22,677 nucleotides of DNA from Chara braunii. Lineage: Eukaryota > Streptophyta > Charophyceae > Charales > Characeae. The translations under genes and the position numbers were made by a program. Shown here piece by piece: positions 1 through 8,724 of this stretch (positions are counted from its first letter, which is position 1; the number at the start of each line of letters is the position of its first letter). Location: assembly GCA_003427395.1 (NCBI GenBank), contig BFEA01000161.1:1862769-1885445 (forward strand), given 5' to 3'. The notes beneath the pieces are model-generated. The model worked only from the letters and a program-made list of their open reading frames with translations. It was not told where the DNA came from and made no database searches.

Positions 1-23
1 ACACACACACACACACACACACA
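1..23. repeat. (AC)n dinucleotide microsatellite
   Basis: The window opens inside an uninterrupted AC tract that ends at a short GC-alternating stretch (tgcgtgcgcgc). The left edge is cut by the window, so its true length is unknown. Confidence 0.95.
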
Positions 24-903
24 TGCGTGCGCGCTTTTGTTTTTACTGGTCTCAAGTTAGGTCCATGTACAGCCAGGGGGTCCAACATTTTACAAATGTC
101 GGACCCTCAGGAACAACAAATTTTGACGAGTTTTCGACCAAAAAACTCGGTTTCAATTTCGTTAAAAAAATAAAAAATGTTTATTTTGACAAAAGGGTCG
201 TTGATTGGGCTTAGCACTGTGGTGTTGCCTGGCCTAATACGGGAGCCGCAACTTTGCATTCGGACGGTGTGAACTCCCCAATCGTTGGGTGCCACACAGT
301 GCTGGTGACGGATCGCATTGGCGTGTTGCATGACGTTGGGAGTGTGCTCCCGTATGAACTCAAGGGTGCTACTAACTGAGCCCGCTTGACTCCGCGGTTC
401 CACATATCACGAACTGTCACGTGCAGTGGGTGATCAACCCGATGTGGGTTTGGTTTATGTGAGCATGGAGAGATTGTAACCAGTGCCCCGTCAACGGGCG
501 CCACAATGGCGCATGAGGTGAGCTGCCTACGTCGTTGGGGTTCCTCCCATCACTGGGTTCCACTAAGGGGCACTCTGATCTTGGTGTCGTGCATCTTGAT
601 CGAGTTGAATCAGCTTGTGGCAGGACCGTCATGTCATCTTAAGCGGCGACGGAACGTTCTCATCTGCCAAGCACGGGACCTGAGCGGTGCGCACGGGTCG
701 TCCAACCAGTGGGTGTCAATGCTCTAAAGTGTGGTATAAGGTGAATTGCACGAGGTTTGGCCGATTGAGGTGATCTCCCAAGCGCAAGTTTTTCACGCGC
801 TAATACGGTGACTGAGGAGCAACAATCTGCGTTGTTGATTGGCAGCCCGCTTTCGAGGTTGTGGAAGGCAGATTGTTTGAGGTTTTACACGCGTCGTTAC
901 GCA
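24..903. other. Unassigned GC-rich stretch, no supportable gene
   Basis: Frames here are short, overlap on both strands and show no recognisable domain. A small perfect hairpin (GCGCCA, loop CAA, TGGCGC) lies at 498-512. The stretch could be the 5' non-coding part of the Penelope-like element that follows, because nothing marks a boundary between them, but no second copy is available in the window to test this. Confidence 0.5.
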
Positions 904-1312
904 TGGGCACTCCCACCTGTGCCCGGTCGACTCCAAGTGGCCACATTGATTGGGGGTATCAACTGATGCTGGGAACCGGCACGTCAGCAGCAGTCATGGG
1001 ATCTTCGAGCCCCACGTCAGCAATAGTCGTGAGCTGCCTCCTTCCGTTGAGCGCCATGTCAGCAGCAATCGTGGGATGCCTCCTTTGTCTTTGAGCTCCA
1101 CGTCAGCAGCAGTCGGGGGTATGTCTCCTTCGTCTTTGAGCGCCACGTCAGCAGCAGTTGGGGGATGCCTCCTTCGTCTTTGAGCGCCACGTCAGCAACA
1201 GTCATGAGCTTCATGTACTACGCAGGGGCACGCCCACCTAGGCCCGATCGACTCCTAGCGGCCACATATCTCGATTGGGGGTATCGACCGATAACCGCCA
1301 CGTCAGCAGCAA
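904..1312. repeat. ~44-bp CACGTCA tandem array flanked by ~85-bp direct repeats
   Basis: CACGTCAGCA (or CATGTCAGCA) starts at 980, 1013, 1055, 1099, 1144 and 1188, giving periods of 33, 42, 44, 45 and 44 bases. A further copy is at 1299. Unit bodies read roughly GTGGGATGCCTCCTTCGTCTTTGAG between motifs and are imperfect. The array is bracketed by two copies of a longer segment (904-989 and 1225-1312). Both contain GGGCAC-CCCACC, a CGACTCC block, GGCCACAT and GATTGGGGGTATC, and both run into CACGTCAGCAGCA. CACGTCA holds the ACGT core bound by plant bZIP factors, so the array could be a promoter element of the downstream retroelement. That function is inference. Confidence 0.8.
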
Positions 1313-1465
1313 TCGTGGGATCAAAACGTCGACTGGGAGCTGTAATCTTCAGATTCCCTGGAGGATAAGAGGGGCAGTCGCACTTGACTAACTGAAATTT
1401 TTGTGTCTATCTTGTTGTAACTGTTTTCTATCCTATTCCTTACCTCTGTTTTCCTGAGTTGTCGC
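1313..1465 (+). other. Leader before the retroelement reading frame
   Basis: This stretch becomes pyrimidine-rich (tcttgttgtaactgttttctatcctattccttacctctgttttcc in the genome) just before the first ATG of the Penelope-like coding region. It is plausibly 5' untranslated sequence. No TATA box is obvious. Confidence 0.3.
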
Positions 1466-1983
1466 ATGCAGGCACGGGGGAGGGGTCGTGGGAGGGGGGG
1501 GTGGTCGAATTGCGGAAGGTATTGGATGGAGAATGCAACTCCACCACCGCCTCCTCCAGCTCAACCACCACTGGCTCCGCTCCCGGGGAGTACTCCCCCT
1601 TACCAACCACAGGGGGCACCTTACCTCCAGCCGTTTAATGCCACGATGTCTCCCTTTGGGTTTGCACCGCTACCTCTGAATTATGGAGTGGTGCAACCGC
1701 AACCACCATGGGGATACGTCGGACCATCATCTGCACTTGCACAGTCGGGGGGGTCCATTTAACCCTCAACAATGTTGGGTATGGTCGTGGAAATGGGGAC
1801 TACCAACCTCGAGCGTACTTTACACGTGAGTACGTCGACTTCATTGAGAAACTGAAATTTAAGGATGTTGTAGAAGAGGTACGTAAGCGAGATCTGGAAG
1901 AAATTGCAAGACTGAAAGAACTTGGTAAAGATATTAAAAAAAAAGATGGTGGAAAAGAGAAAGTAAAAAAAAAAAAAAAGTAG
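1466..1983 (+). pseudogene. Retroelement N-terminal part: RGG and proline-rich region, frameshifted
   Basis: From the ATG at 1466 the protein starts MQARGRGRGRGG, an RGG-like basic patch typical of RNA binding. About 80 residues follow that are rich in Pro, Gln, Ala and Tyr. This frame stops at 1759-1762, just after a run of seven G (TCGGGGGGGTCC, ~1745). The coding signal continues in the neighbouring frame from about 1765 with NNVGYGRGNGDYQPRAYF and then a helical, charged stretch (REYVDFIEKLKFKDVVEEV). That frame ends at 1981-1983 right after an A-run at ~1966-1978. Both breaks sit on homopolymers, so slippage or assembly error at those points fits. The role is unknown; a nucleic-acid-binding Gag-like or N-terminal extension is inferred. 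Confidence 0.55.
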
Positions 1984-2557
1984 AAAGCAGAATGAGAGGG
2001 ATAAAGGGAAAGGAAAAATGGTCGAGGATGGGAAGGAAGATGAACTGAAGAAATTGGTAGCTACGAACTTCGGTGGATCCTTGAAAAAAGTATCTAAGAA
2101 ACTGGGGGAGGTTCAGAAGAATTCGGATCTGAGTGTCGGGGAGTTGGAAGAACTGAAGTTGTTATGGGCTGAGAAAGAATTGAGAGAGTTGAGGGAGAGT
2201 TCTAGCTCTGAGAAACGGAAAAGGGAAAGAACATCCTTAGCCCGCCCCACAAGAGGCAAGGTTAGATCTCGGTCGACCCTACTGAAGAAAGGAGGTAAAG
2301 GGAAAACCCTGAAACCCGTAGAGGTCTCTTCGGATGAGGGAAGTAGGGAAAAAGAGAAAGACACGGTGGTGCAGAATCTGAGTGGGAAGATGGAGGAATC
2401 GACGGATGGTATGAAGGAAGTTGGTGAGTTGAAAGTCCTGAGCAAGAGAGAGATGCAGGTGAGCCTGCCAAGAAGATGGAGGGATCTAGGAAAGGTAGAG
2501 AAGGTGAAAGAGACTCGGAGGAGGGTTCCCTGGGGCTGTATTTCAAGGATAGGGTAA
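1982..2557 (+). pseudogene. Retroelement middle region, Lys/Glu-rich, coiled-coil-like
   Basis: Reading resumes one base over after the A-run at ~1966-1978 (RKQNERDKGKGKMVEDGKED...). It gives about 180 residues dominated by K, E, R, S and L, including ELEELKLLWAEKELRELRE, which looks like a short amphipathic helix or coiled coil. A basic patch (SLARPTRGKVRSRSTLLKK) could serve as a nuclear-localisation or nucleic-acid-binding segment. The frame ends at 2555-2557, while the sequence that looks coding continues in another frame from about 2476. I recognise no named domain. It most likely belongs to the N-terminal extension of the Penelope-like protein. Confidence 0.5.
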
Positions 2558-2817
2558 TTTATTATGATGTCGTGCATTATACTAAAATACAGACCCTGTG
2601 TAAGAAGAAGGGGATAACTTATAAGAGAAAAGAAACGAGAGTATGGGAGTTTGTCAGGCTAAATTTTGAAGTATTGCAAAGAATGGAGAAACAGGAGGAG
2701 AAAAATGAGGAGGATGGTGAAAAGAAATGTGAGGAGGAGGAGGAGGATGAACAAGAAAGCGAGAGAAACTCAAAATTCGATGAGGAGTCTCAGAAAGATG
2801 ATATAGTGGAAAACTGA
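2476..2817 (+). pseudogene. Retroelement SAP-like DNA-binding motif plus acidic tail
   Basis: Frame 1 from 2476 encodes 113 residues. Residues ~22-33 (YFKDRVIYYDVV) lead into YTKIQTLCKKKGITYKRK (residues ~35-52) and a following helix (WEFVRL). The spacing and the LCKKKG turn resemble the SAP helix-turn-helix fold, which binds AT-rich or scaffold DNA, and would suit a retroelement protein that targets chromatin. After residue ~68 the sequence is an acidic run (KQEEKNEEDGEKK and poly-E). The frame ends within the first copy of a 68-bp tandem duplication (2782-2913). Reading through the second copy instead gives RSQKDDIVETELGQQAISLKGML, so the duplication itself interrupts the protein. The SAP assignment is by eye. 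Confidence 0.5.
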
Positions 2818-2913
2818 GTTGGACCAGCAAGCGATCTCTCTCAAAATCTGAGGAGGTCTCAGAAAGATGACATAGTGGAAACTGAGTTGGGCCAACAAGC
2901 GATCTCTCTTAAA
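2782..2913 (+). repeat. 68-bp imperfect tandem duplication inside the retroelement
   Basis: The segment beginning GAGGAGTCTCAGAAAGATGA at 2782 recurs at 2850 as GAGGAGGTCTCAGAAAGATG. Both run through TAGTGGAAA-CTGAGTTGG to GCGATCTCTCT. The unit is about 68 bases, with a few substitutions and 1-base indels. Because 68 is not a multiple of three, it shifts the reading frame. Confidence 0.85.
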
Positions 2914-2982
2914 GGTATGCTGAAAGTTAATTGAGTTGGAGAAAATATATGGTGAGAGTCTGACAAAGAAGTGTCGGACTGA

Positions 2983-3405
2983 TTGAAATTAATTGTCCCA
3001 ACTTTGTGTCTCAGGGGTGACATTAGGTGGGGGAAATCCTATGTGAAGTATTGGTTGAGCCTGAACTCAAATGAATGGGATATGCTGCTACAAGAGAGCA
3101 GTTTTGTGTACCTCCTTATCTCCCTATTCTTCAAACTTGCATATGTTGGGAAAACAGAAAGAAAACTGCATACCAGGTGACGTGAGCATGTGAGAGAGAC
3201 AATAACTGATCCAAAGCAGAAGGTGCACAAGTGGCTAGGGAAATTACGGTCCTGTAATTATGTCGCCTTGCCTGTATGAACTATCTTCTGAGCATGAAAT
3301 AACTTGTAATTAAAAGTATGAATCCCGGTCTGAATATGAGAAAAATAAAAAACAAGCCCTCGAGAAGGAGACCGAGAAAGCAATAAATGAATAGGAACAA
3401 GACAG
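2983..3405 (+). pseudogene. Retroelement GIY-YIG endonuclease domain, broken
   Basis: Frame 1 from ~2983 gives about 65 residues, then a TGA at 3178, then 32 more in the same frame before TGA at 3277. The core reads FVYLLI...LAYVGKT, then RKLHTR-stop-REHVRET, an HKWL segment and CNYVALP. This matches GIY-YIG architecture: the first strand VYLL stands for GIY, YVGKT for YIG-K, followed by the conserved R and the helix with REH. After 3277 coding shifts to frame 2 (LYELSSEHE, with the Glu expected in the metal-binding position) and then to frame 3 at ~3312 (SMNPGLN, the closing Asn motif). In Penelope-like elements this nuclease nicks the target site and primes reverse transcription. Lying ~1.5 kb upstream of the RT, it marks the permuted domain order. 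Confidence 0.75.
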
Positions 3406-3416
3406 AGAGTTGTAAG

Positions 3417-3955
3417 ATAGCTTTATTCTTTGAATGTGACCAACTGAATTGTCATGGGGAGCCTAGACTCTTGAAGATACTGAAAAAAACAGCTAGTGCA
3501 AACAGACTAAGAATTTCTAACTGTAAAAGGGAGCAATGACTTAAACCATGTGGTTTAGTAAGATTTTTGTATGGATACAGTACAATTAAATTTCTAGAAA
3601 TGAAATATTTGCTGAAGGATGTAAAACACTTCATCCAAGAAGGTGGGGAGTGGTTTGTTATGAAGGTACAGAAGACGAAGAATAAAACTGAGACGACAAA
3701 GACGATATTATTATCATTTTGAGGGCGCCTTGGAAGCGGAAGTCACTCTACAAAAAGAAACTAGATGAACTTCTATAACTGAATGCAGGGATAAAGCTGT
3801 TAAATACCACTAGAGGAAGACAAATCACAAGAGGCACCATCTCAAGGGTTACAAAAAAAATGTTTGAAATTAACCCTAGACATAGGATTACAATAAAAAT
3901 ACCCTTTTGTGACTCGGTAAGTAAAAAGAATATACATGCTTATTTCAAGGAATGG
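3417..3955 (+). pseudogene. Retroelement linker between nuclease and RT
   Basis: Frame 3 from 3417 to 3722 reads IALFFECDQLNCHGEPRLL... with one stop (TGA 3537) and then about 60 open residues (LVRFLYGYSTIKFLEMKYLL...). Coding then shifts to frame 2 near 3720 (RAPWKRKSLYKKKLDELL, stop TAA 3776, then LNAGIKLLNTTRGRQITRG and RITIKIPFCDSV). It passes to frame 1 between 3925 and 3990. The segment is rich in K, L and T. No separate domain is recognised. Its position corresponds to the helical linker that joins the nuclease to the polymerase in these elements. Confidence 0.5.
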
Positions 3956-5730
3956 ATAAAAGGGAGATCTCTCCGGATTGTCTATCTGACTTGCTGATTA
4001 GTAGGATGAGAACTGAATCGCAGAAAAAAAAGTCTGTCGGGGACATCCTATATAATCATCAGCGCTTCGCAAGAGGAAGTGGATGGCCCTGCGCTTGCGA
4101 AGGGTTTGACTTCCCTTAATATAATGGGCATGTTCGAGTCAGACTTGACGAGATTGGGGAAATCTGGGACTTTGTGCTGAACGCAAAAAACATACCTTAC
4201 CCAGGGAGCTTGCTTACCGGTAGTGAGGTAAACTTAGCATGTAACGCTGCATTAGAACCTTTGAAGAAAATGAGACGTGTAAATCAAGCGGAAACAGTGC
4301 ACATAAATTTGAGGGATATATGCGTGAGAGAAACTGCACATCTCGTAGGCTCTGACACTGCATATGTCCTTGGCTTGGAACATACTCTCAAGGGGTTGGT
4401 ACTCTCACCAGTGGATCGAAATCCAGGTGCAACTCTAGTGGAGTGTCCGCTACTATACGAGCAGGGCATGGGAATGATTTTCAATGACCATGAAAACTAT
4501 CAGAAGATGAAAGAGATTGAGGATGAAATTCAGAATGAGGCAAGGAAATAGTATCTCGGCCTAAAGCTTGGGAGAATATCGAAATGGTACAAGAAAGAAA
4601 GACTACACCAGACTTACATTCTGTCAAAGGACACTTACCCTTGTAAAAAGTGGCCTATTGTACCTTCATTTTTAAGTCTTACGAAGAATGCAATAGGATA
4701 TGTGGCACAAAGCCTGAATTTTCTCATTAAGAAATTGAGAGTGAGGCATTTTAATCTCACCGGGGCCAAACACTTAAAAGAAAGGATTAAGAAATTAAAC
4801 GATTCGACGTATTAGGATTTCAGAATGAATGTGAGAATCACTGTGAGAACATATGATGTGAAGGAAATGTTTATGAGACTGCCTCACGAAGAAATCATAA
4901 AAGCAATCACATGGATGATCCAATTTTTCAATGATAAAGACCAGTACTGAATACGTATCAAAACAAAAGGGAAGAAAGCAACCTTTGGTAAATTGCATGA
5001 TGAGTTGAGTTGGAAATCACTGAGATTGTTAGAATTGATTACTTTAACGAAGTACCGGCTGGATAACACCTTCTTCTACTTAATGACGCAAATCCTGAAG
5101 TAGAATATTGGCATCTCTATGGGGGGGAGAGCAATTCCCCCTTTGGCGAATGTACTTTGCATATGTGTAGAGCAACAGTTCCTCTCATCACTGGGGGTTG
5201 ATACTAGGTACATGGATGACAGTAGATTCATTGATGACTTGCTAAAGGTTGGCGGGTACAATGTGAATGACGAAAGTGGACGTGGGCAGATGGAGCAAAT
5301 CCTGGACAAAATTAAGGATTGCTACCATAAGGACTTGGTGCTCGAGCGGACTGACGGAAGTCACGACATGGTCGAGTTCTTGGGGACAAGGTTGATTGTG
5401 GGAAAGAAGCTGACTTGGATTTACAGTTTTCATAAGTTTAAAAACTTGGATACAATCTGGGAAGGAAGGAGAGGCTGGTTCCGAACGATGAGGGATGTTG
5501 ATTCCTATGCTCCCCTGATCCAGAAACTTGGAGTAGTAGCCAACGCCATTTACAGAATAAGGGACAATACAAATATCAATTTTTTTCTATGGTGGAGTCT
5601 GCTAACTTTTTTGAAAGAATTGAAGGTGAATGGGTACCCAAACGAAATGTTTGAAGCTGGTCTGGTTAAGATGGAAAAAAGGGAAAGCAATTTTTCCTGG
5701 AATGATATGGCGTCCAAAATGTTGGAGTAG
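3956..5730 (+). pseudogene. Retroelement reverse transcriptase (Penelope-like), five internal stops
   Basis: A single frame (frame 1) carries the whole polymerase from ~3956 to TAG 5728, with internal stops at 4117, 4549, 4813, 4948 and 5101. In order: SPDCLSDLLISRM; a GWPCACEGFDFP-stop-YNGHV segment with a possible zinc-binding CxC...H; a helical stretch to 4548; the fingers around CKKWPIVPSFLSL (~4651); motif A YDVKEMFMRLPH (catalytic Asp codon 4855); KATFGKL (~4975); motif B GISMGGRAIPPLANVL (~5110); motif C RYMDD (5206-5220, both catalytic Asp intact); and VEFLGTRLIV (~5371). A thumb-like C-terminus ends near LKVNGYPNEMFEAGL. It would copy element RNA at a nicked target. The key residues survive but the frame does not, so it is non-functional as sequenced. 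Confidence 0.85.
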
Positions 5731-5972
5731 AAGTAAAAAAAAGGAAAAGGAGAGGGAGGGTGGGTAAGCAGTAAGCATGAAGGAAGACTCGGAGGAGGGA
5801 GGCGGGATATTGGGGCGAATCCTATCTCCGCACGCAGGAAGAAGAAGGGAATGCAGGTCTAACAATCAGGCCCTACGCAAGGGGAAAAGGGAATAGCGAC
5901 GTGAGGAGGTAGTCCAAATTTTCTATGTTGTTATTTTTTTGTTTTCCTATTCTTTTTTCAAACCAACGAAGA
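5731..5972 (+). other. Retroelement 3' tail, probable untranslated region
   Basis: An A-rich start (aagtaaaaaaaagg) is followed by purine-rich, then T-rich sequence with no gene. Removing the MITE at 5981-6571 rejoins this stretch to 6580 onward (CCTTGAGG then CCTTAGTTTCG), so the ancestral tail probably continued past it. Confidence 0.4.
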
Positions 5973-5980
5973 CCTTGAGG

Positions 5981-6571
5981 CATGGCTACGCCGGACCCGG
6001 ACTCGGACATTTGCGGACATGGAACCGGACCCGTGTCCAAGAGTTTCCGGGCGTCTGGAATTCCGAACATTTCCGGACCTCCGGACATGGGAAGATCCGG
6101 ACGGTCCGGATGTCTGGACAGGTCCTGAAATGTCCGGACCATTAAAAAAAAAAAAAAAAAAAAATCTGAACAGAAAGTATGTTATGCAGAATAACAATGC
6201 AAATCGCTTTTGCCCCAGAGTCATGTCGAATTCCTAACCAAACTTGAGTTAAAAGTCAAAAACTATAAAAAGCTTAAAAAAAGACTTTAAAAGTTAAAAA
6301 AACTAATAAAAGGTAATAAATTATTCATAATAAAAAACTTGGGGTTGTCTACCAAATTATTATAGAGAGAGAGCATGTCTGGACCCCCCAAAAAAGCATA
6401 AACGGGCCTGATAAAATCCCCCAAAACAATTTTAAGGGCTTGGCTCCTCAATGGGGAAGGGTCCTGGACCATTTTTTTTTTTTTTTTTTCTCGAAATTTG
6501 GCAGATCCGGACTATCTGGAACGGACGTCCGGAGTCCGGACCGAATCCGGACCGTCCGGATCGTAGCCAGG
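5981..6571. mobile_element. hAT-like MITE, 591 bp, perfect 8-bp target-site duplication
   Basis: The element starts CATGGCTACG at 5981 and ends CGTAGCCAGG at 6571. These are inverted copies with one mismatch. It is flanked by CCTTGAGG at 5973-5980 and again at 6572-6579, a perfect 8-bp direct repeat as hAT transposases create. Both arms are packed with CCGGAC/GTCCGG motifs (about ten on the left at 5991-6140 and about six on the right at 6506-6561), typical of hAT subterminal transposase-binding repeats. The interior is AT-rich, with A21 at 6144-6164 and T18 at 6472-6489, and codes for nothing. It is non-autonomous. The insertion interrupts the tail downstream of the Penelope-like element and so is younger than it. 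Confidence 0.8.
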
Positions 6572-6579
6572 CCTTGAGG

Positions 6580-7530
6580 CCTTAGTTTCGTTTTAGGCCC
6601 AGTTTTCCGATCGAATTATCGAGCAGTGGTGGTAGTGCCAACGGTAACTCGGGTGAGGAATTGTTGTGGCCAATGGATTTTTCTAGGTTTTGGGATAGGG
6701 CCGACGCCGGTACTGTTTGGTATCAACGGCCTAGTACGTAGATAAAAGAGAGTGTTGGAAGGTCGAACTCCTCTTAGCCTGAGCAGCAGGACAAAAGGGT
6801 TGAGCGCAGGTGGTGGTTTCATCAGCGATGTCGGGTGTTGTTTGTTGTGATAAGTAAAGTCCGTGACACTTGATTTGTATTATCCATATCCAAATACTTG
6901 CACGCCCCCTCCACACTTCGGTCACCCAGGGTTAGCTCTACTTTCATCCACTGATGCTGACTAATGCCCCATCGTGCGAGCCTTATGGCCTCATATTGAG
7001 ACTTCAACTATCGATTACTTCATGCGGCAGTCACACAAGGAAGAATGGTCCATGTGACAGATGTCACAATGCCCTCTCCCCCAAACCGTGTCCAAAACCA
7101 CGTCAGGTCGTGACGCGGATTGGGCAAGCACCTCAAGCTCTCCGTGCGTGTGTAAAGCGTGTCGCTGTCATACCATCGTCCCTTTGCTCATCAGCATTTG
7201 CGTGTTCGCGGACCACCGCATGCCCATCAACTCTCCAACGTACATGTGCAGCGCGCATCAGCGCGCCATTTCCCACACGCCAGGTCGTCAACTCACATGC
7301 ATCACTACACTACCGCGTTGCCCGCTCGCCACGCACGTTCCTCTCCCCGGGTAGAGCAGCACTGGCGTCATGCTAACCCCCTTCTGGGTATTGTTTCCTT
7401 TTTTTTTTATTTTTTTCATTGTGGCCCGATGGACCACCGATGCTTTTGATTTTTTTTTTTTGGCCCAATGGACCACGGATGCTATCCTCTTTTTTGAACC
7501 TCTAGTTTTCTACTAGTAGTCGGGTCGGGT
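6580..7530. other. No gene supported
   Basis: The sequence is of mixed composition. A 140-codon open frame on + at 6954-7376 (Cys, Arg, Pro and Ser rich) has no recognisable motif and overlaps other random frames. A palindrome GTGACAGATGTCAC lies at 7054-7067. Two T-runs (7400-7416 and 7450-7461) precede near-identical phrases 'tggcccgatggaccaccgatgct' and 'tggcccaatggaccacggatgct' (~7422 and ~7462), a short direct duplication of ~40 bp. Confidence 0.5.
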
Positions 7531-7584
7531 GCTCCACTCTATTGGTGGGGAGCAGCACCTACTGGAATACGAGTCCAGCGTTCC
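7531..7584 (-). repeat. Solitary end of the covarying-hairpin repeat family
   Basis: Read on the minus strand this is GGAACGCTGGACTCG... to GGTGCTGCTCCCC and AATAGAGTGGAGC. It contains the family hairpin CTGGA-CTCGTAT-TCCAG (7562-7578). It matches the ends at 16549, 16680, 17023, 17170, 19651 and 20075. No opposite-strand partner was found upstream, so it is a solo or truncated copy. Confidence 0.7.
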
Positions 7585-7696
7585 AAGGCGCATCAACTGC
7601 TGTAGTCCATCGGGAAGAAAAAGAGGAAAAGAATCAACGAGCATCAGCTGGGAATCAATTTTCTAGTGCTTGCTAGAGGTTGGCACCCCCTGCCCA

Positions 7697-8570
<874 letters not shown>

Positions 8571-8724
8571 GGTCCCACTCGCAAAGAGGATTGGATAAAT
8601 ATCCTGAATCTGGACTTGTTTTAAGCAGAGATGCAGACAAACAGTCCAATCTCGACATTCTGTACCTTTCCGCAACCAAGTCCACATTCAGGTGTTCAAT
8701 CCAATCCTCTTTGCTAGGGGGACC
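8571..8724. repeat. Long imperfect foldback, MIRNA-like geometry
   Basis: Bases 8571-8620 are an inverted copy of 8675-8724, matching at about 41 of 50 positions. The block GCAAAGAGGATTGGAT (8581-8596) pairs perfectly with ATCCAATCCTCTTTGC (8699-8714). A second good block (CCTGAAT.TGGACTTG) lies nearer the loop. The centre of ~54 bases shows weaker pairing. Stem length and arm similarity fit a plant MIRNA precursor, a recent inverted duplication or a small foldback MITE. The minus strand also has an open frame across it (8389-8802, containing KEDWIEHLNVDLVAERY), so an inverted duplication of a former coding stretch is possible. Expression is unknown. Confidence 0.65.

Larger units (their letters stand above)
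1466..5730 (+). mobile_element. Degenerate Penelope-like retroelement, GIY-YIG nuclease before RT
   Basis: Six-frame reading recovers one ancestral coding region. Its order is an RGG/Pro-rich N-terminus (1466 on), a Lys/Glu-rich region, a SAP-like motif (~2575-2658), a GIY-YIG nuclease (~3103-3340), a linker with a CxC motif (~4090), then a reverse transcriptase with motif A (~4852), motif B (~5113), RYMDD (~5206) and FLG (~5377). Canonical Penelope elements place the GIY-YIG nuclease after the RT. The reversed order matches the permuted Naiad/Chlamys-type clade described from green algae, protists and invertebrates. The copy is dead: at least six frame changes and about nine in-frame stops. 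Boundaries are not certain. The 5' end could extend to ~200 and the 3' end beyond the MITE at 5981. Homology comes from motif reading only. Confidence 0.82.

Noticed and set aside
2113-2577. Minus-strand frames of 94-154 codons (Ser/Pro/Phe-rich)
   Set aside because: They are the antisense of the Lys/Glu-rich retroelement frame, with biased composition and no domain.
6954-7376. 140-codon + frame as a Cys-rich protein gene
   Set aside because: Cys spacing fits no zinc-finger pattern, three other frames are also open there, and no upstream or downstream gene signals are present.
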